64,000 nt of DNA, from the NCBI GenBank assembly GCA_964448305.1, contig CAYUWB010000001.1, forward strand, positions 65,122 through 129,121, given 5' to 3'. Positions 40,280 to 49,410 of this stretch are shown here, in pieces. Positions within the stretch are counted from its first letter, which is position 1, and every line of letters begins with the position of its first letter. Position numbers and translations under genes: made by a program. This DNA is from Thioglobus_C sp964448305 (GTDB taxonomy: Bacteria > Pseudomonadota > Gammaproteobacteria > PS1 > Pseudothioglobaceae). The notes beneath the pieces are model-generated. The model did not search any database, was not told the DNA's origin, and worked only from the letters and a program-made list of their open reading frames with translations.

Positions 40280-41220
40280 AACCTAACTAAAACACTACCC
40301 CAACTAAACCCGCCACCAATGCCTTCGAATAACAGGCTTTGACCTTTTTGAATACGACCATCTCGAACCGCAGTATCTAACGCTAGCGGAATAGAGGCAG
40401 CTGATGTGTTACCGTGTTTTTCTAGGGTAACCACAACTTTATCCATTGGTGTTTTGATACGTTTAGCAACTGCAGAAATAATACGAATATTGGCTTGATG
40501 AGGCACCATCCAATCAAGTTCATCTGAGCTCATATTGCATTCTTCAAGTGTTTCTTCAGCTAAAGAAGACAAACGGCTGACTGCAATTTTAAAGACTTCA
40601 TTGCCTGCCATTTCGATAAAACCAGTTTCATTGATGTAATTATTACTGACTTGTAATGAAGACAGATAACTACCATCACTAAAAAGTTTTGAATGCAGAA
40701 TACCGGTTTCTTCACTACCACTGAGTACAACAGCGCCAGCACCATCACCAAAAAGAATGGCGGTTGATCGATCATTCCAATCAACGATTCTAGATAAGGT
40801 TTCGCTACCAACGACGAGTACTTTATTGGCCGCACCGGTTTTAATATATTGCTCAGCAGTCGTTAGTGCAAAAACAAAGCCTGCGCAAACAGATTGCAAG
40901 TCAAAGGCTGGGCATGATGCGCCAATTTTAGTTTGCAACATGGTTGCCGTTGCTGGAAAAATTTTATCCGGTGTGGTGGTAGCAAGAATAATTAAGTCTA
41001 ATTCATTGGCATCGATGCCTGCCATTTCGAGTGCATTATTGGCTGCAATGACAGCTAAATCACAGGTAGATTCATCAGTAACAACGCGCCTTTCCTTAAT
41101 GCCCGTCCTAGTGGTAATCCATTCATCAGAGGTGTCTATTTTTTCGGCTAAATCGTCATTCGTAATTACCTTTGGCGGCAAGTATGAGCCGGTACCAATA
41201 ATTCTTGCAAATTTACTCAT
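40276..41220 (-). CDS. fabH: 3-oxoacyl-ACP synthase III (FabH)
   Basis: Starts fatty acid synthesis by condensing acetyl-CoA with malonyl-ACP. The 314 residues begin 'ARIIGTGSYLPPKVITNDDL'. The catalytic triad is visible as Cys in 'FDLQSVCAGFVFALTTAEQY' (about 112), His in 'DWMVPHQANIRIISAVAKRI' (about 240) and Asn in 'LEKHGNTSAASIPLAL' (about 270). 'LLFEGIGGGFSWGSVLVRF' ends the protein in typical form. It overlaps the plsX stop by one base, as the last gene of yceD-rpmF-plsX-fabH. fabD, usually next, is not here because the strand switches to ispA. Confidence 0.97.
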   Translation of the reverse strand: MSKFARIIGTGSYLPPKVITNDDLAEKIDTSDEWITTRTGIKERRVVTDESTCDLAVIAANNALEMAGIDANELDLIILATTTPDKIFPATATMLQTKIGASCPAFDLQSVCAGFVFALTTAEQYIKTGAANKVLVVGSETLSRIVDWNDRSTAILFGDGAGAVVLSGSEETGILHSKLFSDGSYLSSLQVSNNYINETGFIEMAGNEVFKIAVSRLSSLAEETLEECNMSSDELDWMVPHQANIRIISAVAKRIKTPMDKVVVTLEKHGNTSAASIPLALDTAVRDGRIQKGQSLLFEGIGGGFSWGSVLVRF

Positions 41221-42251
41221 TAACGCTCACCTTGTTGATTTTTTAACTCTAATGATACTTGATTGGCAATCTTTTCTGTGATTTTAGCGTTTGCTTCTAA
41301 GTAAGCTTCTTTAATGGCTTGAAAGAATGAATCGGCATCAGCGCCACCATGACTTTTGACCACAATGCCGCGAAGACCTAATAAGCTAGCACCGTTATAT
41401 TTTCCAGGGTCTAAGCTAGATTTAAAATCTTTTAAAACAGGACTGGCAATAAGCGCAACAATTTTAGTAAAGATATTTTTGCTGAATGCTTGTTTTAAAT
41501 AATACCCCATCATTGCTGCCACACCTTCGGATGCTTTAAGCGCAATATTGCCTTCGAAACCATCGCAAACGACTAGCTCTACACTGCCTTTATAAATATC
41601 ATCACCTTCAACAAAACCAACATAATTTAGATTAGAAGCCTTAAGAAGTTCAGCTGTTTTTTTAATGTTGTCATTGCCTTTCATTTCTTCTTCGCCGATA
41701 TTGAGCAAACCGACACTAGGTGTGGCAATATTCTCAGTATGTTCAACAGCAACAGAACCCATTATGGCAAACTCAACCAGAGCTTCTGGTTTAGAATCTA
41801 CATTTGCGCCTAAATCCAGCATGTGAGTATGGCCGGTCATGGTTGGCATACGGCCCATAATAGCAGGGCGGTCAATGCCTTTAATGGTTTTCAGTACAAA
41901 GCGTGAAATAGCCATGAGCGCACCAGTATTGCCAGCACTAACACAAGCATCAACAGTTTCGTCTTTGACTAAGTTGATAGCAACACGCATTGACGAGTCT
42001 TTCTTTTTACGTAGTGCTATCGAAGGGGATTCGTTCATTGCAATCACTTCACTAGCGTGAGTAATCTCAAATCGATTTGATAATTTTTGGCTGGATGGGT
42101 GGTTATTAAGCTCTGCTTGAATCGCAGATTCCTCACCTACAAAATTAAGGTGTAAGTCTTGAAACGCACCCAAGGCTTTAAGGCCAGCTGTGATAGTAGC
42201 TGGTATCCCATGATCTCCCCCTGAGGCATCAATTGATACCTTGATCGTCAT
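41220..42251 (-). CDS. plsX: Phosphate acyltransferase PlsX
   Basis: Makes acyl-phosphate from acyl-ACP for phospholipid synthesis. The 343 residues begin 'KVSIDASGGDHGIPATITAG', the family start, and include 'DACVSAGNTGALMAISRFVL' (about 98) and 'LDLGANVDSKPEALVEFAIM' (about 147). 'LVVCDGFEGNIALKASEGVA' and 'GASLLGLRGIVVKSHGGAD' (about 296) are further conserved blocks. It lies six bases after rpmF and overlaps fabH by one base, the standard order. Confidence 0.96.
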   Translation of the reverse strand: MTIKVSIDASGGDHGIPATITAGLKALGAFQDLHLNFVGEESAIQAELNNHPSSQKLSNRFEITHASEVIAMNESPSIALRKKKDSSMRVAINLVKDETVDACVSAGNTGALMAISRFVLKTIKGIDRPAIMGRMPTMTGHTHMLDLGANVDSKPEALVEFAIMGSVAVEHTENIATPSVGLLNIGEEEMKGNDNIKKTAELLKASNLNYVGFVEGDDIYKGSVELVVCDGFEGNIALKASEGVAAMMGYYLKQAFSKNIFTKIVALIASPVLKDFKSSLDPGKYNGASLLGLRGIVVKSHGGADADSFFQAIKEAYLEANAKITEKIANQVSLELKNQQGER

Positions 42252-42257
42252 TGGGAC

Positions 42258-42455
42258 TTAAGCTTCTACTTCTTGAATATCTTGAACTTTATTAATAACT
42301 TTTTTACCACGGTAATAACCATCAGCAGTTACATGGTGGCGCAGGTGAGTTTCACCTGTTTCTTGGTCTTCAGATAATGCTGGGCTAGTGAGTGCGTTGT
42401 GTGAGCGACGCATACCTCTTTTTGAAGGGGTTTTTCTACTTTTTTGTACAGCCAT
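42258..42455 (-). CDS. rpmF: 50S ribosomal protein bL32
   Basis: Ribosomal large-subunit protein, 65 residues. 'MAVQKSRKTPSKRGMRRSHN' is the family start, followed by 'DQETGETHLRHHVTADGYYR' and 'GKKVI'. The zinc-binding cysteines found in some L32 forms are absent, as in the E. coli type. It lies four bases after yceD and six before plsX. A GGAG precedes the ATG at about 42465. Confidence 0.97.
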   Translation of the reverse strand: MAVQKSRKTPSKRGMRRSHNALTSPALSEDQETGETHLRHHVTADGYYRGKKVINKVQDIQEVEA

Positions 42456-42459
42456 TTTT

Positions 42460-42969
42460 TTACTCCTTAGTTGAGTTCTTTAATTGTTTCAATACTGCAA
42501 AAGGGTTTTCACGCTTTTGCTCTTTTATCGGTGTTGTGTCTTCATACGATGCACACTCATGCTCATGCATAGGGCTCATCGGAATGGATATTAACACTTC
42601 ATCCGTTATAAATTCAATGGTCGAAAATTCTTCATCAGCATTTTCGATCGTTTCAAAGCTAGGATCTAACCCCTCACTTTGTTGTTCATTTTGCACGAAA
42701 GCAAGTTGAAATTTTGGCTGCAAATGAAGACTAACTTCATCTAAACAACGTTGGCAGGTGAGTGCCACATCTAGCTCAACTTTGCCAGTAATACAAGGGA
42801 TTCTATTATTTTCAATGCTAAAATTTAATTCAACATCAACTGGTGCATCTTGGTTGCTTACTAATGCGCTAATTCTTGGGAAATCTTTCACTTGATAGGT
42901 CTGTGAAAAGATTAACGCTTTAGAAGCGAATTTAAAAAGCTTTATCTGCTCAGGTATTCCTTGTTTCAT
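42460..42969 (-). CDS. yceD: YceD family protein (DUF177), 23S rRNA accumulation protein
   Basis: A 169-residue member of the YceD/DUF177 family, required for normal 23S rRNA levels in several bacteria. A CxxC in 'VALTCQRCLDEVSLHLQPKF' (about 69-88), the acidic 'ADEEFSTIEFITDEVLISI', and the late 'SMSPMHEHECASYEDT'-type region with 'PFAVLKQLKN' at the end are the hallmarks. It leads the rpmF-plsX-fabH operon, as usual. The 75-base gap to rlmB contains the likely promoter, but no clear boxes were found. Confidence 0.92.
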   Translation of the reverse strand: MKQGIPEQIKLFKFASKALIFSQTYQVKDFPRISALVSNQDAPVDVELNFSIENNRIPCITGKVELDVALTCQRCLDEVSLHLQPKFQLAFVQNEQQSEGLDPSFETIENADEEFSTIEFITDEVLISIPMSPMHEHECASYEDTTPIKEQKRENPFAVLKQLKNSTKE

Positions 42970-43044
42970 TAATACTGCAAAAACTTGACAATTTTACCAA
43001 AAAATCAAACTTTTAGGGCTTAAAGTTTGATTAATGTCAATGTG

Positions 43045-43788
43045 TTAGAGGTTGCGTTGTCTGCTGGCTTCAAATAAGGCGATACCGGTAGCAACAGAAA
43101 CATTCAGACTCTCAACATTACCTTGCATTGGAATCATGGCTAATTGGTCACAAGATTTTTTAGTTAATGAGCGTAACCCTGAGCCTTCAGCGCCCATAAT
43201 AATCGCACTTGGTGTGGTAAGGTCAATTTGATAAAGAGAATGGTCTGTTGCGCCATCAAGGCCAACCACCCAAATATTACGTTCCTTTAACGCTTTGATT
43301 GTGCGTGATAAGTTAGTCACAGAGAAAATTTTAAGTTGATTTAGCGCACCAGCTGAAGTTTTGTGCACCAATGCATTAATCGGTGCTGAACCATCTTTGT
43401 TAATAACGACACAATCTACACCAGCTGCATTGGCACTACGCAAGCAAGCACCTAAGTTTCTTGGGTCTTGAATAGAATCTAGTATTAGTATTAAACTGTT
43501 GTTGTTAAGCTTTTCAACATAACTTATTAAGCCATCTAAGTTAGGCAGGGTGGGTAGTAATATTTCAGCAGCAACACCTTGGTGTGTTTGGTTTCTAGTG
43601 AGTTTATCGAGTTGCTGTTTGTTAGATTGTTGTGTGTTGATGCCTAAGCGATTAAGCTGTGTTGTGAGCATGCTAAGACGTTTGTCATTACGATTGTCTA
43701 AGGTGAATACTTTAAGCAAGCATTCAGGGTTGGCGTCTAATTGCGCTTGGACAGCGTGAAATCCAAAAATGATAATCGATTTAGACAT
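43045..43788 (-). CDS. rlmB: 23S rRNA (Gm2251) 2'-O-methyltransferase RlmB
   Basis: SpoU-class methyltransferase acting on G2251 of 23S rRNA. The 247 residues have an N-terminal L30e-like substrate-binding domain (about 1-75) and a C-terminal SPOUT knot. Motif 1 is 'LILDSIQDPRNLGACLRSAN' (about 98), motif 2 is 'IIMGAEGSGLRSLTKKSCDQ' (about 190) and motif 3 is 'IPMQGNVESLNVSVATGIAL'. It follows surA after 12 bases on the same strand, so it is likely cotranscribed with lptD-surA. Confidence 0.95.
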   Translation of the reverse strand: MSKSIIIFGFHAVQAQLDANPECLLKVFTLDNRNDKRLSMLTTQLNRLGINTQQSNKQQLDKLTRNQTHQGVAAEILLPTLPNLDGLISYVEKLNNNSLILILDSIQDPRNLGACLRSANAAGVDCVVINKDGSAPINALVHKTSAGALNQLKIFSVTNLSRTIKALKERNIWVVGLDGATDHSLYQIDLTTPSAIIMGAEGSGLRSLTKKSCDQLAMIPMQGNVESLNVSVATGIALFEASRQRNL

Positions 43789-43800
43789 GGGTGCTAGTGT

Positions 43801-44709
43801 TTACAGCTTGTGGTCAAAAATTTCTATGTAAGCGTCTTTTCTTAACTCTTTTACCCAATTTTTAAAGAAAGCATTTTGCTTAGATTGAACAAGCTGTGAT
43901 TTGATAGCGATTAAATGGTTATCTACACTACGTTTGTCGAGAATTTTAATAATTCTCCAGCCTTGTCCCGCTTGAAAAGGTGGCGATAGTTCGCCTACTT
44001 TTAGTTGGGCTAACTGTTGTTTAAACTCTACTGGCAGTCTATTTTCATCAAGCCAGCCTGACTCACCGCCATTTTTATAAGAAGGGTCTTGAGAGTGTAG
44101 TTTGGCTAAACTGGAGAACGAAGTTCCCGTATTAATTTTGTCACTGAGTTCGGTTAAAAACTGCTGGATTAAGTTATCTTTAGATTGTAATAAAGAGTCA
44201 GATTGATCAATGGAGCTAATCGCAATTTGCGCGATTTTAATTTGTTTGTTAAAGCCTTCAGAGCTGCTCGGATTTTTAGCAAGTGCAATATCAATTTCTG
44301 CTTGAGTTAGTTTGATATTGGCCTCTTGCAAAACAAATTGTTTTAATCCTCTAATTGATAGGCGTTGAGAAACATTTTTAACAATTTCATCAAATTGATT
44401 GTTGGCTTGTAATTGCGCCAAAGTTAGTCCATTTTGTGAGGCGATATTGCTCAGCATGGTATTAATCGAACTTAGTTTTGGCTTAATACCAAATTTTTTA
44501 ATTTTTTCTAATTGTAATACCAAGTCAATTTGATGATCAATCAGTTTTATTTTTTGAGCTTTAGTAGAAGATGCATTAACCTGTTCACTAATTGCATCCA
44601 GGGTAATTAGCTCATCATTGACGATAGCAATAATACTATTAGGAGTGGCTAACGAATTAAGTGAAAAAGCAAATGCAAACGCAAATAAAGCCTTCATTGA
44701 ATTAGTCAT
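43801..44709 (-). CDS. surA: SurA-like periplasmic chaperone with one PPIase domain
   Basis: Periplasmic chaperone for outer-membrane proteins. The 302 residues have a signal peptide (about 1-21) and the N-terminal chaperone part ('SIIAIVNDELITLDAISEQV', about 25-45). A single parvulin domain (about 160-265: 'FSSLAKLHSQDPSYKNGGES', 'GWLDENRLPVEFKQQLAQLK', 'GWRIIKILDKR') and a short C-terminal helix follow. E. coli SurA is 428 residues with two parvulin domains, so one is missing here. The stretch 'KNGGESGWL' is the active-site-like loop. It overlaps the lptD stop by eight bases, the classical lptD-surA pairing. Confidence 0.9.
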   Translation of the reverse strand: MTNSMKALFAFAFAFSLNSLATPNSIIAIVNDELITLDAISEQVNASSTKAQKIKLIDHQIDLVLQLEKIKKFGIKPKLSSINTMLSNIASQNGLTLAQLQANNQFDEIVKNVSQRLSIRGLKQFVLQEANIKLTQAEIDIALAKNPSSSEGFNKQIKIAQIAISSIDQSDSLLQSKDNLIQQFLTELSDKINTGTSFSSLAKLHSQDPSYKNGGESGWLDENRLPVEFKQQLAQLKVGELSPPFQAGQGWRIIKILDKRSVDNHLIAIKSQLVQSKQNAFFKNWVKELRKDAYIEIFDHKL

Positions 44710-47194
44710 TAAGATTAGCTAAGTAGTTTGGAATATTCTCTTCTAGCTCTTTTGAAAGACTTGGCGAAGTACTGGCTAGACCTTTGAGCACTAATTCAAA
44801 ATCAGTCACATAATCATAATCACCACCACTAATGTGCTTTTTAAAGTGTGCTAAACGCAGCGCCCAGCAACAAGATTCATAAGCGATACCGGTAGTTTCT
44901 TTGTTAGTAATTGAATCAGTTATTGAGCGGTTAACGCCAGCAAAAACATGCATCTGGGTGTTAATTGGGTAAGCGCCATAGAGTTCAGCTGATTTAGTGC
45001 CGTTATCATCATGATGTGCAATGGTTAAGAATTTTCTAGGATTAAGTTGGTAAGTGACCGCACTATCACGCTTGTCTATTTTCTGAGTTTCTGGATCATA
45101 CTGTAACGCATTGTTAAAAGTAATATTGTCTAGTGAAAAATCAACAGAGCCAGCAATGTCAGAGTATTTTCTAGTACCGCCGTTAGCGCTAATAGCATCA
45201 CCGTAAAAAGTTTGAGCAGCTTTTAGACTCAAGTAAGTGTTACCTATCTGTTCATCAATAAAATCTGATTCTAGACCAAAGGTGAAATCATTGGCTTTGT
45301 TGATTCTATCAATACCAGTGTACTTTTGCCCTGTAAACAAACTTTCATAGGAATCATTCTTGTCTGCAGAATCAAAATTTGGTAGGGCATCTTGGTTTTT
45401 ATTGGGTGTGTAGTGATACGCCAATCTTGGTGTTAAAGTTTGAATTAAATCAACATTAAAAAGGTTTGTTTCCCTTTCTAAAAAGAGTTTTGAGTCGATA
45501 CCGAAACTATAGATAGAGCGATCTTGATCAGTACTATTATCAAGCGCATAATCGGTGGTCGATAGGTTTAAGCTTGGCGTTATTGAGTAAGCATCAGTTG
45601 AGATTGAACGCTCAAAACCAGCCTGTGCATGGGTGCGAACACCCGTTGTTTTGCTAGAATCATTGTGTGCGAATTTAGTGCTGACTAATGATAGATTGAT
45701 ATTTCGGCCACTCAAGCCTTCAAAGCTTTTTGAAATCGACAACTCGGGTGCACGCGTGTAAGCAGCAGAGCCACTATTGATTAATTGTTCAGTTTCTGCA
45801 AATAAAGACAAAGCCAGATTGCGTTCATCGTCTTTGTAAGATGCATCGATTTTAGAGTGTAGTGCTGATGCAGAAGTATTGTTGTGAGCAATATCTTTAA
45901 AATAGTTAACATCCGATACTCGATTAGTATCAATGTTTACATTGGTTTTATCATTAACGGAAAGATTAATTTTTGAGTTTAATAACCAGCGCTTATTGCT
46001 AGTAATGTCATCTTCATTTAAATAGTGACCTTCAATTTCAAATCGACCTTCTTTCCAATAATCGCTCTTTGCAATAAGCTGTCGGTAAATACCTTCTACC
46101 ACACTACCACGACTAGAAAGATGATTGAGTGTTAGTAAAAGATCGCGATCAGGCGCAATGTTAAAATAATAAGGAACTCTTACTTGGTAGTTGTTATCTT
46201 CATTGGCAACCGATTCGTCATAACTACCAAATGAAGGCGACAAGAAACCAGAGCCTCGTCCTTCTAATACCCATTCATGATAAGGTGAATAGAAAATTGG
46301 CACACCTAAAAACTCTACAGTAACATCTTCAGCAACACCTCTATTGGTATTTGAGTTAAGCGTAATTTGGTCTGCTTTCATACGCCAATCTGTATTACCT
46401 AATGGGCATAAGCTGTAACTGGCTGAGTTGAATACTTGCTGAGTACCATCATTGGTTACTTTATGCGCTTGACCATTAATTTTAGAGGCAGGGTAATGGA
46501 AGTTAACTTGTTCTAAAGTGGTATGGGTAATATCACCTTGTTTTTTAATAATGGCTTTGTCACCAGTAAACATTAGTTCATCATCTTGAAACTTAACATT
46601 GCCACTCGCATGAGAAGTCTTGGTGGATTTTTGAATATTGACTTTGTCTGCTGCCAAGTAATATTTACTTGAATTTAGAGAAACATTTCCAGTTAAAAGG
46701 TAGTTGTCTTTTTTGCTAATTTCACTGCGATCAGCAAGTACGTCCATGCTGTCAGTGTCAGTAGATAAAACTTGTTTGGGGAAGAGTAGAGAGTTTTTTC
46801 CACAGCTAAGCACAACACCTGCTGTGTCAATTTTTGAATTATCTATACTTGAATAATAAATATCATTTTTTTTAACCAAATCCTGTTGATTGGTAATAAG
46901 AACAACGTCTTGCTTTGGTTCTTTAACTTTAGGGTCTTTAGGTGTTTTTAATTCTTCCTTAGTAATCTCGACCGAATTTTTATGATTGGTTTCGGTGTTT
47001 TTTTCAGGATTTTTAACCTCTTCTTTACTTTCCCAGAACGAAAATATGCTTGAAGATGATTGCTCAACTAACTCTTTTTTTACTTCTGCTTGTTCGCCAC
47101 AAACTCTATTACCACTACTTGTCATACGGCAGTCGGCGTATGAAGCTGTATTCGCTAATAAAATAAACATATAAAAAGCTAATTGCTTTTTCAT
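44702..47194 (-). CDS. lptD: LPS-assembly protein LptD
   Basis: Outer-membrane barrel that inserts lipopolysaccharide with LptE. The ATG at 47194 gives 830 residues with a signal peptide (MKKQLAFYMFILLANTASYA); an upstream ATG at 47233 is unlikely. Two early Cys ('DCRMTSSGNRVCGEQ'), a charged Lys/Glu-rich linker (about 35-100), an OstA domain (about 135-250: 'LADRSEISKKDNYLLTGNVS', 'DELMFTGDKAIIKKQ') and a long C-terminal barrel are visible. 'GVPIFYSPYHEWVLEGRGSG' marks the barrel start. The 'YESCCWALRLAHFKKH' pair of Cys matches the residues that form the interdomain disulfides in E. coli. It overlaps surA by eight bases. Confidence 0.95.
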   Translation of the reverse strand: MKKQLAFYMFILLANTASYADCRMTSSGNRVCGEQAEVKKELVEQSSSSIFSFWESKEEVKNPEKNTETNHKNSVEITKEELKTPKDPKVKEPKQDVVLITNQQDLVKKNDIYYSSIDNSKIDTAGVVLSCGKNSLLFPKQVLSTDTDSMDVLADRSEISKKDNYLLTGNVSLNSSKYYLAADKVNIQKSTKTSHASGNVKFQDDELMFTGDKAIIKKQGDITHTTLEQVNFHYPASKINGQAHKVTNDGTQQVFNSASYSLCPLGNTDWRMKADQITLNSNTNRGVAEDVTVEFLGVPIFYSPYHEWVLEGRGSGFLSPSFGSYDESVANEDNNYQVRVPYYFNIAPDRDLLLTLNHLSSRGSVVEGIYRQLIAKSDYWKEGRFEIEGHYLNEDDITSNKRWLLNSKINLSVNDKTNVNIDTNRVSDVNYFKDIAHNNTSASALHSKIDASYKDDERNLALSLFAETEQLINSGSAAYTRAPELSISKSFEGLSGRNINLSLVSTKFAHNDSSKTTGVRTHAQAGFERSISTDAYSITPSLNLSTTDYALDNSTDQDRSIYSFGIDSKLFLERETNLFNVDLIQTLTPRLAYHYTPNKNQDALPNFDSADKNDSYESLFTGQKYTGIDRINKANDFTFGLESDFIDEQIGNTYLSLKAAQTFYGDAISANGGTRKYSDIAGSVDFSLDNITFNNALQYDPETQKIDKRDSAVTYQLNPRKFLTIAHHDDNGTKSAELYGAYPINTQMHVFAGVNRSITDSITNKETTGIAYESCCWALRLAHFKKHISGGDYDYVTDFELVLKGLASTSPSLSKELEENIPNYLANLND

Positions 47195-47330
47195 GGTCAC
47201 GTCCAGTATTCCCAAATTTAAATATTTTAACACTATCTGTTAGACTATATATGGCGTATTAGTTTTGCTATTGGTTGGTAAATAACCTTATATTTTCAGA
47301 CTTATATTAGTTACTTTACTAAGGGATAGT

Positions 47331-47358
47331 TTGGGTAAAATAACCCAGGTTTTATACT
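47331..47358 (+). promoter_or_regulatory. Candidate sigma-70 promoter of hflK
   Basis: TTGGGT (47331-47336) and TATACT (47353-47358) are separated by 16 bases and lie just before hflK, in the divergent lptD-hflK gap. The spacer and -35 form a small TGGGT/ACCCA dyad. A start near 47365 would leave about ten bases of leader. Confidence 0.35.
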
Positions 47359-47374
47359 AATATGGAAGCAACAA

Positions 47375-48535
47375 ATGGCTTGGAACGACAACAATAATCA
47401 AAACCCTTGGGGTGGTAACGGTCAAACACCTCCAGAATTGGATGAAGTGATTAAAGACTTTAAAAACAAATTTGGCGGTATTTTTGGCGGTAAACCGTCT
47501 TCAAATTCTAATACACCAAACCTACCTTCGACAGGTGGCGTTAAATACATTTTCATCTTAGCTTTATTGGTGTGGCTTTTATCAGGCATCTATATTATTG
47601 ATCCTGCAGAAAAAGGCGTAGTTCTGCGTTTTGGTGCCTTCCAAGAAGAAACAGGACAAGGCCCGCACTGGCATTTGCCGTATCCAATCGAGAGTTTAAA
47701 TCGAATTAATGTTGAACAAATTAGAACAGCACAAATCGGCTACCGTGACGCCATTAGCAATCGTCGTGGTGGTAATGTCTCATCTGAGTCGTTAATGTTA
47801 ACCAAAGACGAAAACATGATTGATGCTAAATTTGCTGTGCAGTACAAAATTAACGATGTACAAGCCTACTTATTTAACGTGGCCAATCCCGATACAACAC
47901 TTCGTCATGTGGTAGAAAGTGCGATCCGTCAAGTGGTGGGTAAAAACACCATGGACTATGTTTTAACAGAAGGCCGTGTGGCGATTGCTGACGATATTAA
48001 AGAAAAATCTCAAGAGTTGCTGGTTACTTATCAAACTGGTTTACAAATTACCACGGTTAACATGCAAGACGCACAACCACCAGAGCAAGTACAGGCTTCA
48101 TTTAGTGACGCGGTAAAGGCGCGTGAAGATAAACAACGTTTGATTAATGAAGCACAAACCTATGCCAATGATATTTTGCCAAAATCTCGTGGTAAGGCCG
48201 CACGTATGCTTGAAGAAGCCAAAGCTTATAAATCAGAAGTGGTTTCTAAGTCTGAAGGTGAAGCAGCACGTTTTGAGCAAATTCTAACGGAATATGAGAA
48301 AGCGCCAGCAGTAACAAAAGAACGTCTATATCGTGAAACCATGGAAGGCGTATTGGCCAATACCAGTAAAGTGGTGGTTGATTCAAAAGCCAACAGCATG
48401 ATGTATCTTCCAATTGACAAATTAATCGATGCCAAGAAAACACGTACTGAGGTGATCGTTCAAGAAGCACAACCAGGGCAATCTAGCCAAAGGGGCGGTG
48501 TTAGAAATGTTTTCCGTAATAGGGAGGTTAGATAA
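47375..48535 (+). CDS. hflK: FtsH protease modulator HflK
   Basis: SPFH-family membrane protein that forms a cage with HflC around the FtsH protease. The 386 residues start with a Gly/Asn/Pro-rich cytoplasmic part ('NQNPWGGNGQTPPELDEVIK'). One membrane segment follows ('YIFILALLVWLLSGIYII', about 58-76), then the SPFH domain with 'PAEKGVVLRFGAFQEETGQG' and 'GPHWHLPYPIESLNRINVEQ'. A helical part with 'EAQTYANDILPKSRGKAARM' comes after it. GGAAG at about 47363 precedes the ATG. It overlaps hflC by one base. Confidence 0.96.
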   Translation: MAWNDNNNQNPWGGNGQTPPELDEVIKDFKNKFGGIFGGKPSSNSNTPNLPSTGGVKYIFILALLVWLLSGIYIIDPAEKGVVLRFGAFQEETGQGPHWHLPYPIESLNRINVEQIRTAQIGYRDAISNRRGGNVSSESLMLTKDENMIDAKFAVQYKINDVQAYLFNVANPDTTLRHVVESAIRQVVGKNTMDYVLTEGRVAIADDIKEKSQELLVTYQTGLQITTVNMQDAQPPEQVQASFSDAVKAREDKQRLINEAQTYANDILPKSRGKAARMLEEAKAYKSEVVSKSEGEAARFEQILTEYEKAPAVTKERLYRETMEGVLANTSKVVVDSKANSMMYLPIDKLIDAKKTRTEVIVQEAQPGQSSQRGGVRNVFRNREVR

Positions 48536-49392
48536 TGCAAAAAATATTTATCGTTATTACTGCAGCTTTATTCTTGGTATTGAGCTCCGCACTATATACA
48601 GTTAATGAAACCCAGACAGCCATTAAATTACGTCTAGGTGAGATCGTCACGGTTGAAGATAAACCAGGCCTTAAATTTAAAATGCCATTTGTTAATAATG
48701 TGGTTAAGTTTGATAATCGTATCCAAACATTGGATGCGCCAGCGGAGCGTTTTTTAACGGGTGAGAAGAAAAACGTAATCGTAGATTCATACGTCAAATG
48801 GCGTATTGTTGATGCCAAACAGTTTTATATATCAACGGGTGGTAATATCGCTAGAACCAACAATCGTTTGGCGCAGATTATTAAAACTGGTCTTAAGAGT
48901 GAATTTTCTAAGCGCACCATTGCTGATGTAGTCTCGGGAGAGCGTAGCGAAATTATGTCCAACATTCTTCAGCTTGCCAATAAAGACATTGGTGAATTTG
49001 GTATTAAAATTATTGATGTGCGTATTAAGCGTATTGACTTGTCTCAAGAGGTGTCAAATTCAGTTTACCGTCGTATGCAAGCAGAGCGTCAGCGTGTGGC
49101 CAAGGATTTTAGATCAAAGGGTGCTGAAGAGGCTGAAATCATTCGAGCAGCAGCCGATAAAGAGCGCACCATTATCCTAGCCGATGCTTATCGTGATTCT
49201 GAAAAGATTCGAGGTGAGGGTGATGCGGTTTCTGCTAATAACTATGCAAAAGCCTACAACCAGAATGCAGATTTTTATTCATTCTATCGCTCGCTAGAGT
49301 CTTATAAAAAATCGTTTAATCAACAAAATGATATTATGGTGTTAAACCCAAATACGGAGTTTTTCCGTCACTTTAACCCAGAAGTTAAGTAG
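48535..49392 (+). CDS. hflC: FtsH protease modulator HflC
   Basis: Partner of HflK, 285 residues. An N-terminal membrane anchor ('IFIVITAALFLVLSSALYTV', about 3-22) precedes the SPFH domain ('ETQTAIKLRLGEIVTVEDKP', 'GLKFKMPFVNNVVKFDNRIQ', 'LDAPAERFLTGEKKNVIVDS'). The family helix 'YRRMQAERQRVAKDFRSKGA' (about 175) is clear. The C-terminus 'DIMVLNPNTEFFRHF' is typical. It overlaps hflK by one base (TAATG) and is followed by hisZ after 18 bases. Confidence 0.96.
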   Translation: MQKIFIVITAALFLVLSSALYTVNETQTAIKLRLGEIVTVEDKPGLKFKMPFVNNVVKFDNRIQTLDAPAERFLTGEKKNVIVDSYVKWRIVDAKQFYISTGGNIARTNNRLAQIIKTGLKSEFSKRTIADVVSGERSEIMSNILQLANKDIGEFGIKIIDVRIKRIDLSQEVSNSVYRRMQAERQRVAKDFRSKGAEEAEIIRAAADKERTIILADAYRDSEKIRGEGDAVSANNYAKAYNQNADFYSFYRSLESYKKSFNQQNDIMVLNPNTEFFRHFNPEVK

Positions 49393-49410
49393 TTTAAATA
49401 TTGAACTGAT

